Positions 1-7,352 are shown, counted from the stretch's first letter. The stretch is DNA of 41,715 nucleotides from JANLUX01 sp031366005 (GCA_031366005.1 JANLZB010000020.1:1-41715); one strand, 5' to 3'. A program made the numbers and translations. Notes: a model not told the origin generated them from the letters alone.

Positions 1-50
1 CATTCTAAATTGGTTGCAGTGAAAAATTGTATTTCTTCATTATCTTGCAC
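1..50 (-). CDS. RAYT transposase, 5' end only (cut by window edge)
   Basis: Only the first 16 or so codons are visible. They read VQDNEEIQFFTATNLE from a GTG at 48-50, two codons upstream of which lie YT and then an in-frame TAA at 60-62. The segment matches the N-terminus expected for the RAYT copy at 965-1587, which continues as EWKHLLKPDKYK. The frame here is open because the 17-bp unit duplicated in the other copy occurs only once. The rest of the gene would lie to the left of the window. The identification rests on identity to the second copy, and the GTG start is inferred because no ATG is in frame. Confidence 0.55.
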   Translation of the reverse strand, partial: MQDNEEIQFFTATNLE

Positions 51-92
51 GGTATAAAATTAACATGAAACTATCAACATAACTCACTATTT

Positions 93-119
93 TTTGCAGG
101 TGGAAGGAACACCTGCAAA
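93..119. repeat. REP-like hairpin in copy A
   Basis: There is a perfect 10-bp stem, TTTGCAGGTG (93-102) and CACCTGCAAA (110-119), around a GAAGGAA loop. The same hairpin occurs at 1630-1656, and an imperfect inverted version lies at 985-1011. RAYT proteins are known to act on REP hairpins, so this is the likely substrate. Confidence 0.8.
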
Positions 120-152
120 GGCGAAAACTAATTGCAAAAAATAAACACAAAT

Positions 153-908
153 ATGGAAGTACATCATCACCCTGACCTGCATCATAAAAAGAAATACTGG
201 AAAGAATATTTCCTTGAGTTCCTGATGATATTTCTTGCTGTAACACTTGGTTTTTTTGCGGAAAACATTAGGGAATATTTCGGAGAACGTAAAAAAGAAT
301 TGGAATCTATGGAACATTATGTAAAAGACCTGCAAAGCGACATATCCGAGTTAGATGACATGATTCCACGCCAGAGTTTGTTTGCTGACAAGATGAGCGG
401 GGCATTACTGGTTCCAATAGATAGCCTTAAAAGCATTCCCTTTCAACACAAATTTTACAGCGAGTTTGTTTACTTCTATACCTTCGATGACCAATTTATA
501 CGTCATGACAACACTTTAATACAGTTGAAAAATTCAGGCGGCTATTCCCTCATTAAAAACAACCTTGTTTTGGATTCGTTAGCACTCCTCAATTTGTACT
601 ATGAGCGATATGTAAAGGTTAACGAAATCTATTATTATGATTACGGAAAGAGAGTTGTTGACATCGGAACCGAGGTTATGAAAATGTTGCCGCTTATTAA
701 TTATGGTGATACGTTGGCTGAAAAGTATCCGAAGAATATCGAAATCTTTACATCGTACGAACCTCAAAAACTTGAACACCTGTACTCGTGGATAAGAAAT
801 TTAAACTCAGCCATAAGAGCCTATAAAAGAAATGAATTAGAATATAAACAAAAAGCTGAGAGATTAAAAGATTTTATTATCAAAGAATATCATTTAAAAA
901 GCGATTAG
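153..908 (+). CDS. Membrane-anchored hypothetical protein of Bacteroidota
   Basis: This is a 251-aa protein if started at the ATG at 153 (MEVHHHPDLHHKKK). An upstream in-frame TTG at 132 is less likely. A His-rich, basic N-terminus precedes a single hydrophobic segment (about residues 18-36, FLEFLMIFLAVTLGFFAEN) and then a long, largely helical soluble domain with charged repeats. The N-terminal pattern is familiar from many unnamed Bacteroidota proteins, and I know of no assigned function. The topology suggests a short cytoplasmic tail and an anchored domain. The gene sits between two RAYT/REP units, so it may be a passenger or simply flanked. The coding frame is intact. Confidence 0.8.
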   Translation: MEVHHHPDLHHKKKYWKEYFLEFLMIFLAVTLGFFAENIREYFGERKKELESMEHYVKDLQSDISELDDMIPRQSLFADKMSGALLVPIDSLKSIPFQHKFYSEFVYFYTFDDQFIRHDNTLIQLKNSGGYSLIKNNLVLDSLALLNLYYERYVKVNEIYYYDYGKRVVDIGTEVMKMLPLINYGDTLAEKYPKNIEIFTSYEPQKLEHLYSWIRNLNSAIRAYKRNELEYKQKAERLKDFIIKEYHLKSD

Positions 909-964
909 CGTGTTGCATGAAAGAACAACAGCGCATTTGCAATTACCAAAGTATGACAGCGAAC

Positions 965-1587
965 TCAAACGACACGATTTCGCCCTTGCAGGTGTTCCTT
1001 CCACCGGCAAGCAACAGCCACGCAAGCACACCATACATTTCGTTCTCCTATTTCATCCATGTAATGTTTTACAAAATCAAAGATACAATCTCCCCGTTCA
1101 TACAAACTCATCGTAGAATATTTATAATCCACAGCAGCGTAAGCCAATTTCCATTTCTCCTGCACAGGATTATGATGAATGTAATCCAGTTTCTGTTCCA
1201 ACACCTCTCTCGAATAAATCGGGATCGTCAACGGATTACGCTCCCAAACCTGGTACTTCCTATCCACAGCGTCCACTCTGAACTTTGCAAGAACTTGCGG
1301 ATGATGCTGTTCCAAATCCTTAAGTATTTGTTGCGAAGTATATTTGAGAAAATCACGTTGTACATTCGATAATTTATGCGGTGCTTTTATTTTCCATATC
1401 AAATGAAAATGGTTAGGCATTATAGTAAATCCAAAAACAGAAGCACGATTAGCAACTGATAAAAATTTTAAACTCTCTACGATAATATCTTTGTATTTAT
1501 CAGGTTTCAGCAAATGTTTCCATTCTAAATTGGTTGCAGTGAAAAATTGGTTGCAGTGAAAAATTGTATTTCTTCATTATCTTGCAC
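965..1587 (-). pseudogene. REP-associated tyrosine transposase (IS200/Y1 family), frameshifted
   Basis: The body of the protein (182 aa open from a TTG at 1513) contains the HUH motif MPNHFHLIW, a candidate catalytic tyrosine in IPIYSREVL (about residue 100 of that frame) and the YIHHNP signature near residue 111, all typical of Y1 transposases of the RAYT type. A 17-bp tandem duplication (1531-1564) lies in the 5' part. Upstream of it the frame meets a stop (1574-1576), so the normal N-terminus seen in copy A is disconnected. The likely ancestral start corresponds to a GTG at 1585-1587. A residual protein from TTG 1513 would lack the first beta strand. REP-like hairpins lie at both ends, one inside the 3' coding end. 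This is probably an inactive or weakened copy. Confidence 0.75.
985..1011. repeat. REP-like hairpin inside the 3' end of the RAYT gene
   Basis: CTTGCAGGTG (985-994) pairs with CACCGGCAAG (1002-1011) with one mismatch, around TTCCTTC. Read on the minus strand it matches the hairpin at 1630-1656, so the two form an inverted pair bracketing the transposase gene. Confidence 0.75.
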
Positions 1588-1664
1588 GGTATAAAATTAA
1601 CATGAAACTATCAACATAACTCACTATTTTTTGCAGGTGGAAGGAACACCTGCAAAGGCGAAAA
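1521..1664. repeat. Direct repeat copy B, with 17-bp internal duplication
   Basis: This is the same sequence as 1-127, but the unit TGGTTGCAGTGAAAAAT is present twice in tandem (1531-1547 and 1548-1564). The insertion is not a multiple of three and shifts the RAYT reading frame. Confidence 0.9.
1630..1656. repeat. REP-like hairpin in copy B
   Basis: The 10-bp perfect stem and GAAGGAA loop are identical to 93-119. It is inverted relative to the hairpin at 985-1011. Confidence 0.8.
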
Positions 1665-1716
1665 AATTGAAGACAACTTTTTAAAAACTTCTGACATACT
1701 TGACGACTTGAAATTC

Positions 1717-1724
1717 TACCTTTG
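1717..1724 (+). promoter_or_regulatory. Bacteroidota -7-like box TACCTTTG before the methyltransferase
   Basis: The octamer TACCTTTG matches TAnnTTTG and directly abuts the ATG at 1725. With no room for a 5' UTR, transcription from it would begin inside the present start, so either the true start is slightly downstream or the match is fortuitous. Confidence 0.35.
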
Positions 1725-2609
1725 ATGAAAAAAATTTTGACAATAGCGACAGACATTTTACCGAAAACGAAACTGAAAAAGAAACCGAAAGAATATCAAA
1801 TTCCGGAGGACAACTTTAATGTAGTTCACGACACATGTGCAAACCCACGGGATGAATACTTCCGACACAAAAGCACAATTCTTTTTCAGGGCAGTGCGTT
1901 AAACAAAAACACTTTTGACAAAGAGTTCATTGACCTCATTGTAACATCACCACCATACAATGTCGGCATTGACTACAATTCAAATGACGACACGCTGAAC
2001 TACCAACAATATTTAGAGTTCTCTGAAAAGTGGATGACAAACTGTTTCAATTGGAGCAAGCCACAAGCAAGATTTCTACTCAACATTCCGCTTGACAAAA
2101 ACAAAGGCGGACAAAAAAGTGTCGGTGCTGACTTGACAACCATTGCTCAAAAATGTGGGTGGAAATATCATTCAACAATTATTTGGAATGAGGGAAATAT
2201 TTCCAGACGGACTGCTTGGGGTTCGTGGCTTTCTGCATCAGCACCTTTTGTAATTGCACCGGTTGAACTCATCGTTGTTCTCTACAAAGGCGAATGGAAA
2301 AAAACAGGAGGCACAAGACAGTCCGACATTTCAAAACAAGATTTTATGGATTGGACAAACGGACTTTGGACTTTCAACGGAGAGAGTAAAAAACGAATTG
2401 GACATCCAGCACCATTTCCAATTCAGTTACCACATAGAGCAGTAAAACTTTTCAGTTATGTTCGTGATGTTGTCTTTGACCCATTTGCCGGTAGTGGAAC
2501 AACATTGATTGCCGCTTGCAACAACAACAGAATAGGCATCGGACTTGACATTGATAAAAACTATCTTGAAGTTGCCGTTACGAATAAGTATGAAGCAAAA
2601 GCAGCATAA
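1725..2609 (+). CDS. DNA methyltransferase, beta class (N4-cytosine or N6-adenine)
   Basis: This 294-aa protein has catalytic motif IV TSPPYN at about 74-79, followed near the C-terminus by the AdoMet-binding motif DPFAGSGTT at about 252-260. This IV-before-I order defines the beta class. SPPY is common in N4-cytosine enzymes but also occurs in some N6-adenine enzymes. The GLDIDKNYLEVA segment after motif I is the usual continuation. It is the first gene of a four-gene run, and the next gene starts inside its last 20 bp. It most likely protects host DNA from the nucleases that follow. The start is taken as the ATG at 1725 rather than the TTG just upstream. Its target sequence cannot be read from the protein. 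Confidence 0.9.
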   Translation: MKKILTIATDILPKTKLKKKPKEYQIPEDNFNVVHDTCANPRDEYFRHKSTILFQGSALNKNTFDKEFIDLIVTSPPYNVGIDYNSNDDTLNYQQYLEFSEKWMTNCFNWSKPQARFLLNIPLDKNKGGQKSVGADLTTIAQKCGWKYHSTIIWNEGNISRRTAWGSWLSASAPFVIAPVELIVVLYKGEWKKTGGTRQSDISKQDFMDWTNGLWTFNGESKKRIGHPAPFPIQLPHRAVKLFSYVRDVVFDPFAGSGTTLIAACNNNRIGIGLDIDKNYLEVAVTNKYEAKAA

Positions 2610-3648
2610 TAATATTAGTGAAAGCCAAGTAGAAGATGCTCTTGTAGCGAATTTATTTTATTTGAAAAAGATTTTAAATCTTAATAATGATTTAAAATTA
2701 ATTGCACGACAATTAAGAATAAAAAATAGAGAACAGAGAATTGATTTACTTGTTTCAAGTGGAAAGGATTTATGTTTAGTTGAGTTGAAAGTTGTAAAAT
2801 ATTCTGATGATTTTTTGTTGCAAACAGTAGAGTATAAAGAGGAATTAATTTTGCTTCAACAAAAAGCAGAACTTATTGCAGGTAAAATAAATTCTTACTT
2901 ACTTGTAACAGGAGCAACTCAAAAGCAAATTGAGTTATCAAAGAAAAATGATGTTCAACTTATAGTTTATAATCCTATAGATGTCTTAATTGATTACTAT
3001 AATAACCTTGCTTCCGTTGCACCTTTTTTAAATATCAAACCAAATGATTATGGTGTAATGAATATTGGTAAAATAAATTCAGCACTATATGAATTAAGTA
3101 TTGGTTCAAGCACTGAGAATGAAATTGCATTAAAATTAAAACTTGCAAAAGGAAGTGTCAATCATCATTTGAAATTAGGTAATGAATTTGGTTTGTTAAG
3201 AAAAAGAAAAACAAATTATTTCCTTACTGATTTAGGTGATGAATATATTTTGGGTTTTAAGAATGATGCTTTGAAAGAAAAGTTGTCTATTAAACAAATT
3301 GAACTTTTAAAAAAACATATTGCGGAAGACCCCTTTTCTTCTTCATCTGTTTTCGGAATTTATTGTATTGTGGAAAGTGCATTTATTCTTGCAAGAAATA
3401 AGTATCCTATTGAATTAAATGATTTGCAAAAAATGTTTTTGACAGTTGGTGGTAAAGTAACTGAATGGCAATCTTCAAGAGCATTAACAACTGCAACATA
3501 TACTTTCTTAAACTTTGCTATTGACTTGGAGTTGTTAGGAAAAATCGGAAAACAAATTGTAATTACTCCTGCTGGCTTTAGATTTATTTTAATGTTGCAA
3601 CTTCACAAGAGTATTGAAATGATTGAAAGTTTATCTCTAAATAAATAA
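2590..3648 (+). CDS. NucS-like PD-(D/E)XK nuclease with C-terminal winged-helix region
   Basis: This is a 352-aa protein from the ATG at 2590, overlapping the methyltransferase by 20 bp. The N-terminal 100 residues carry the nuclease pattern: E15, D52 in QRIDLLV, E65-x-K67 in CLVELKVVK and Q78 in LLQTVEY. This is the arrangement seen in NucS/DUF91-type endonucleases. The remainder includes a winged-helix-like stretch (about 170-220, with KGSVNHHLKLGNEFGLL) and a second helical part, suggesting DNA recognition or transcriptional control. Codons are strikingly AT-rich compared with the methyltransferase. Tight coupling suggests it is the restriction subunit or a partner of the HNH protein at 3840. 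A role as a regulator with a nuclease-like fold cannot be excluded. Confidence 0.75.
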   Translation: MKQKQHNNISESQVEDALVANLFYLKKILNLNNDLKLIARQLRIKNREQRIDLLVSSGKDLCLVELKVVKYSDDFLLQTVEYKEELILLQQKAELIAGKINSYLLVTGATQKQIELSKKNDVQLIVYNPIDVLIDYYNNLASVAPFLNIKPNDYGVMNIGKINSALYELSIGSSTENEIALKLKLAKGSVNHHLKLGNEFGLLRKRKTNYFLTDLGDEYILGFKNDALKEKLSIKQIELLKKHIAEDPFSSSSVFGIYCIVESAFILARNKYPIELNDLQKMFLTVGGKVTEWQSSRALTTATYTFLNFAIDLELLGKIGKQIVITPAGFRFILMLQLHKSIEMIESLSLNK

Positions 3649-3651
3649 CAA

Positions 3652-3840
3652 ATGGAAAACTTAAATTTAAACAAAGAATGGAATTTTATTGCCAATGAAA
3701 TTCACAATGAAAAACCGAATAAAAAAAATCTTTCAAAGAGAGAATTACTTTTATTCTTACAAGTGCTGTTAGGTAAAGTATCAAGTAATTTTGATGAAAT
3801 GATTTATAATAAGACAAAACAATTTTATTTGAACTCATAA
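3652..3840 (+). CDS. Small 62-aa protein of the restriction operon
   Basis: It starts 3 nt after the nuclease stop, and its TAA overlaps the next ATG (TAATG), so it is very likely translated as part of the operon. It is charged, Asn/Lys-rich and without a membrane segment. The central SKRELLLFLQVLLGKVSSNF looks helical. I do not recognise the family. It could be an adaptor or inhibitor of the adjacent nucleases, but nothing in the sequence proves it. Confidence 0.65.
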   Translation: MENLNLNKEWNFIANEIHNEKPNKKNLSKRELLLFLQVLLGKVSSNFDEMIYNKTKQFYLNS

Positions 3841-4391
3841 TGGAGTTCTTCAAAAAAAATCCAAATAGAGATATTAAGCATCCCGAAATTGTTGATTGGG
3901 TAACTGCTGAATTCCTAAAAAGAAACGGAGAAGTTTTCAGAGACCCAGACCGGCAAATCAGACAACTTGCACAGAAGGGACATCTCATTAAAAAAGCAAA
4001 AGGCGTTTATCATTATGACCCGGACTTTGTTTCTGTAAGGGAGGTAGAAGATTTTACTAATGCACAAAAAGCAGAGATATTAAAAAGAGATAACTACCGG
4101 TGTGTTGTGTGCGGTAGAGGAATTGCAGACGGTGTTGAGTTGCAAGTTGACCACATTAAGCCAAAAGATTTAGGAGGTGAGGCAACGATAGAAAACGGAC
4201 AAACACTTTGTGCTCAACATAACTTCCGAAAGAAAAATTACAAGCAGACAGAAACCGGAAAGAAAATGTTCATCCGACTTTACGAACTTTCAAAAGCAAT
4301 CGGTGATACTGAAACGCAAAAATTTTGTGCAGACATTTTAGAAGTGTTTGAGAGTAATAATGTGAACGGACACATTGAATGGAAGAAGTAG
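3840..4391 (+). CDS. HNH endonuclease, probable type II restriction enzyme
   Basis: This is a 183-aa protein. Residues 1-60 resemble a winged-helix DNA-binding domain (EFLKRNGEVFRDPDRQIRQL, then LIKKAKGVYHYDP). The HNH module follows: zinc ligands C88 and C91 (CVVCG), the catalytic pair D104-H105 (VDHIKPKD), N119 and a second zinc pair C124/H127 (LCAQHN). Its start overlaps the stop of the 62-aa gene by one base. The layout of winged helix plus HNH next to a methyltransferase fits several type II restriction enzymes. What is odd is a second, unrelated nuclease fold in the same operon. It could be that only one of the two cuts unmethylated DNA. Confidence 0.85.
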   Translation: MEFFKKNPNRDIKHPEIVDWVTAEFLKRNGEVFRDPDRQIRQLAQKGHLIKKAKGVYHYDPDFVSVREVEDFTNAQKAEILKRDNYRCVVCGRGIADGVELQVDHIKPKDLGGEATIENGQTLCAQHNFRKKNYKQTETGKKMFIRLYELSKAIGDTETQKFCADILEVFESNNVNGHIEWKK

Positions 4392-4444
4392 AACTGCACA
4401 TAACATAAAGTGACCGTTGCACAACCCCCTTCAGAAACTGAATA

Positions 4445-4600
4445 GTTTTCTTTACTCCTGTAATTTTCTCTCTCTCCGTTGGTATTAAGGATTTCTCGGT
4501 AAGAAAAAATTTAAACTTCAAACTTTAAACTTTTCTCTCTCTGTTGTGTCAAGGATTTCTCAGGGAGAAAAACTTTAAACTTTAAACTTGAAACTTTTTT
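4445..4600. repeat. Two imperfect copies of a TTTCTCTCTCT...AAGGATTTCTC element
   Basis: The blocks starting near 4447 and 4531 share TTCTCTCTCT, then AAGGATTTCTC, then a GAGAAAAA-like or AAGAAAAA tract and TTTAAAC repeats. Each copy has a weak TTTCTC/GAGAAA self-complementarity. It lies between convergent genes (HNH, plus; RsmI-like, minus), so it may also serve as a terminator region. Confidence 0.5.
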
Positions 4601-4608
4601 AAACCCTA

Positions 4609-5319
4609 TTACACCCCTATCAAAAACACCGCTAGCTTCTTATTCAATTCAGGTAAATCTTTTTTCCATGCAGCAATTTTTTTGGTGGAGATAAACTGAT
4701 CAGGCAAAGTAAGATTGCATGCAATGCACAAGCGTGTGGATGCATCGCAATGAGTAATCAAGTCTTTTAATAGATTATTATTGCGATAAGGTGTTTCAAT
4801 AAACAGTTGTGTTTGTTTGCGCGTGATGCTGTCTTTCTCTAACAGTTTTATTTTACGCACACGCTCTTCTGCATCAATAGGCAGATAACCATGAAAGCAA
4901 AAGCTCTGTCCGTTCATTCCGCTTGCCATCAATGCAAGCAATAATGATGATGGGCCTACCAATGGCATCACAGTAATATTATTTGCGTAAGCAGCTTTCA
5001 CCACACCAGCTCCGGGATCAGCAACTCCCGGGCAACCGGCTTCGCTTAATAAACCTATGTCATTTCCTTTTAATGCAGGTGTAAGCAATGCATTAAAATC
5101 AGGTGTGTTATGTTTATCCAAAACTGAAATCATTAATTCAGATTGTGGAGTTGGGATATTGCAGGTCTTTAAAAAATGGCGTGCTGTTTTTTCATTCTCA
5201 ACAATAAAATATTTTAATTGGTGAATGATGTCCAATGTTCCTTGCGGGAGAAATAAATTAACATCATCACTGCCAAGAGAAGATGGAATAAGATATAGTT
5301 TAGTTTGTTTTATCGTCAT
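4609..5319 (-). CDS. RsmI-like SAM-dependent methyltransferase (tetrapyrrole methylase fold)
   Basis: This is a 236-aa protein with the hallmarks of the RsmI/tetrapyrrole methylase family: KLYLIPSSLG at the start, SEAGCPGVADPG (92-103), the VGPSSLLLALMASG loop (121-134) and the ETPYRN segment. RsmI 2'-O-methylates C1402 of 16S rRNA. This shorter, Bacteroidota-type relative is often annotated the same way, but substrate identity is not certain. The chosen ATG (5317-5319) lies inside a repeat element, and no alternative ATG, GTG or TTG precedes KLYLIP. The gene is monocistronic. Confidence 0.8.
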   Translation of the reverse strand: MTIKQTKLYLIPSSLGSDDVNLFLPQGTLDIIHQLKYFIVENEKTARHFLKTCNIPTPQSELMISVLDKHNTPDFNALLTPALKGNDIGLLSEAGCPGVADPGAGVVKAAYANNITVMPLVGPSSLLLALMASGMNGQSFCFHGYLPIDAEERVRKIKLLEKDSITRKQTQLFIETPYRNNNLLKDLITHCDASTRLCIACNLTLPDQFISTKKIAAWKKDLPELNKKLAVFLIGV

Positions 5320-5412
5320 TGCGAGATACGAAGCAATCTGTTTTATAGAAGTAATTAGTTTGTTTAACCGTCACTGCGATCCCGATATTTATCGGGAGTA
5401 GTAATCCGTTCA
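5314..5412. repeat. Left palindromic repeat pair (short form, then long form)
   Basis: The short form (5314-5340) begins CGTCATTGCGAG and ends GAAGCAATCTG, an ATTGC/GCAAT stem around a 10-nt spacer. The long form (about 5370-5411) has the same ends but carries the 16-bp palindrome CCCGATATTTATCGGG in the middle. Both are inverted relative to the copies at 5741-6032. Confidence 0.85.
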
Positions 5413-5427
5413 ATAGATGTAAAGTGT

Positions 5428-5730
5428 TTAATTGAATTCTTCAATTCGTTCATTTAAACTCTCCCAACAAGGATTCATAGCATTAATCAATTCTTCTTTC
5501 ATTTTTCTCGAACCCCCTTTCAATTGTTTTTCTCTTGCAATTGCTTCTTCTATTGATGATAACAATTCATAATAAACCAATTTAGTTAGATTATAACGGG
5601 CAGTAAAACTATTTTTATCACTGGGATTATTATGTTGCCAAATGCGTGCATATAAATTTGCGGTAACACCAACGTAAAGAGTTGTGTTGTTTTTATTTGT
5701 TAAAATATAAATGTAGCCACCTCGTTCCAT
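5428..5730 (-). CDS. GIY-YIG endonuclease-domain protein
   Basis: This is 100 aa from the ATG at 5728-5730 (MERGGYIYIL). The reading frame extends upstream to 5847, but that part merely translates repeat DNA. The family signature is clear: GGYIYILTN for the first GIY-like strand, LYVGVT for the YIG strand, then R in ANLYARIWQH and E in EAIAREKQLKG as likely catalytic residues. This is the compact stand-alone form (UPF0213/YhbQ-like). Whether it cuts DNA is unproven for most members. The gene is enclosed by inverted copies of a nested palindromic repeat, reminiscent of RAYT/REP pairings. Confidence 0.85.
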   Translation of the reverse strand: MERGGYIYILTNKNNTTLYVGVTANLYARIWQHNNPSDKNSFTARYNLTKLVYYELLSSIEEAIAREKQLKGGSRKMKEELINAMNPCWESLNERIEEFN

Positions 5731-5740
5731 GCTTAATTGT

Positions 5741-6032
5741 TTTATTGTTTCATAGCGGTAGATTGCTTCTCCCGATAAATATCGGGATCGCAATGACAGT
5801 GATTGTTGTTTTGTTGTTTCAGAGGCAGATTGCTTCGTTCCTCGCAATGACGGTTAATCGTGCTTTTGTGTTTCATAGCAACAGATTGCTTCTCCCGATA
5901 AATATCGGGATCGCAATGACAGTGATTGTTGTTTTGTTGTTTCAGAGGCAGATTGCTTCGTTCCTCGCAATGACGGTTAATCGTGCTTTTGTGTTTCATA
6001 GCAACAGATTGCTTCGTTCCTCGCAATGACGG
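5741..6032. repeat. Right repeat array: alternating long and short palindromic units, 123-bp tandem period
   Basis: The order is long (5760-5797), short (5826-5853), long (5882-5922), short (5949-5976), short (6005-6032). The short form is CAGATTGCTTCG plus TTCCTCGCAATGACGG. The long form carries CCCGATAAATATCGGG in its middle. The long-short pair with its spacer is duplicated with a 123-bp period. No gene is supported in this stretch. The open frames seen there are translations of the repeat. Confidence 0.9.
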
Positions 6033-6039
6033 CACTCTC

Positions 6040-7296
6040 CTAAGCCTTACTAGTTAATTCCAAAACAGTAATCTCCGGAAGTATTCCTACACGTCCCGGA
6101 TAGCCGAGGAAACCCAATCCACGGTTTACATATAAATATTGTTGTCCTTCTTTATACAATCCAGCCCACTCTTTATATATGTATTGTACCGGGCTCCATT
6201 TTAAAGATTTAATCTCAACACCAAACTGAAAACCATGTGTATGTCCTGCAAGCATCAGATCAACCTTGGGATATTTTTTTAAAATCTCTGCACGCCAGTG
6301 CGAAGGATCATGCGAGAGTAAAATATTTACATTGCTGTATTCAAGATTGGTGGTAGCTTTTTCCATGCTTCCATATTTTGGAAATCGCAAATGTGAACTC
6401 CAGTTCTGCACACCTATTAATGTTAATCGTTCTCCATCTTTTTCAATATGATGGTGTTCATCCATTAAAATATTCCAACCCAATAAACGATGAAACTGTA
6501 TGAGATCATTTAAATTTTTTTGTTTTGCTTCTTTACTATCCCACTGCACATAATCACCATAATCATGATTGCCAAGGGTGGAGAAAACACCATTTGGAGA
6601 TTTAATTTGTTCCAGTATATGTTTATAGGGAATCGCTTCATCATGGCGGTTGTTAACTAAATCTCCCGTGAATAAAACAAGGTCAGCTTTTTGTTCATTA
6701 ATAATCCGCACAGCTTCCTGCAATGGCTCACCGCTCATAAAGCTGCCACTATGTATATCACTAATCTGCACAATCCTGAATCCTTCAAATGCTTTAGGAA
6801 GATTGGGCAACGCAACTTTTATTTTTCTCAGGTGATAATCATAAGCCCCTTTCACCATTCCCCATAGAAGAGAAATAAATGGAATGGCAGCCACCACTAA
6901 TCCTGTTTTAACAAGAAAATCATGACGCGTTATACGATTTTCTTTTCCCATTTCTAATTGTTCATTGCTTGGAAAACTGCTGCTTACTTTTGCAAACAAC
7001 CAACGAATCAATCGAATTAAATCATCAGCAAGTAAAAAAACGATTGCAAATAATTTTGAGAAGGTGGCTATAAAAATAAATGAGAAAGAATAAGTACGAA
7101 ATGCTTTGTTCCATGTTTGCCAGTCGCTGAATAATGTAGCCAGCAGAATAATAACGGAGAAGGCAGTGATGCTCCAGTAAATTCCATACACCCAACCGCG
7201 TAAAGTTTCGGATGAGGATCGGAAACTAAAACGAACTGCCTGAAAAACATAAAAATCAATGAGAAGGATAACACCAATGAGAAGTAAGATGCGCAT
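6040..7296 (-). CDS. Membrane-bound metallophosphoesterase (YkuE-like)
   Basis: This 418-aa protein has about four hydrophobic segments in residues 1-100, a further one near 132-148, and then a calcineurin-like phosphoesterase domain. Metal-binding motifs are all present: DIHSG (180-184), GDLVNN (211-216), GNHDYG (242-247), LSHDP and GHTHGFQFG toward the C-terminus. Related enzymes act on membrane lipids or phosphoesters. LpxG- or YkuE-like activity on lipid A precursors or other phospholipids is possible but not shown here. The catalytic domain should follow the last membrane segment. Its 3' end lies right beside the repeat array. It is separated from pdxH by 56 bp in the same orientation, and they may be cotranscribed. 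Confidence 0.9.
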   Translation of the reverse strand: MRILLLIGVILLIDFYVFQAVRFSFRSSSETLRGWVYGIYWSITAFSVIILLATLFSDWQTWNKAFRTYSFSFIFIATFSKLFAIVFLLADDLIRLIRWLFAKVSSSFPSNEQLEMGKENRITRHDFLVKTGLVVAAIPFISLLWGMVKGAYDYHLRKIKVALPNLPKAFEGFRIVQISDIHSGSFMSGEPLQEAVRIINEQKADLVLFTGDLVNNRHDEAIPYKHILEQIKSPNGVFSTLGNHDYGDYVQWDSKEAKQKNLNDLIQFHRLLGWNILMDEHHHIEKDGERLTLIGVQNWSSHLRFPKYGSMEKATTNLEYSNVNILLSHDPSHWRAEILKKYPKVDLMLAGHTHGFQFGVEIKSLKWSPVQYIYKEWAGLYKEGQQYLYVNRGLGFLGYPGRVGILPEITVLELTSKA

Positions 7297-7352
7297 AAGT
7301 TTATATGACGTATATGTTGAATAATTTTTTTATGATGTGATAAAATTTATGC

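Larger units (their letters stand above)
1..127. repeat. Direct repeat copy A (RAYT 5' end plus REP hairpin)
   Basis: This 127-bp stretch recurs at 1521-1664, apparently identical except that copy B carries a 17-bp internal tandem duplication. It contains the RAYT 5' end, its upstream region and a REP-like hairpin (93-119), ending in GGCGAAAA. It implies two same-orientation RAYT units on either side of the gene at 153-908. Confidence 0.9.

Noticed and set aside
917..1372. Plus-strand open frame of 151 codons
   Set aside because: It is antisense to the RAYT gene, whose minus-strand frame carries the HUH and YIHHNP motifs.
5741..6032. CRISPR array
   Set aside because: The units are palindromic with duplicated rather than unique spacers, irregular unit lengths and no cas genes.
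5682..6035. Open frames on both strands with a 41-residue repeat
   Set aside because: They arise because the repeat period (123 bp) is a multiple of three. The DNA repeat explains them fully.
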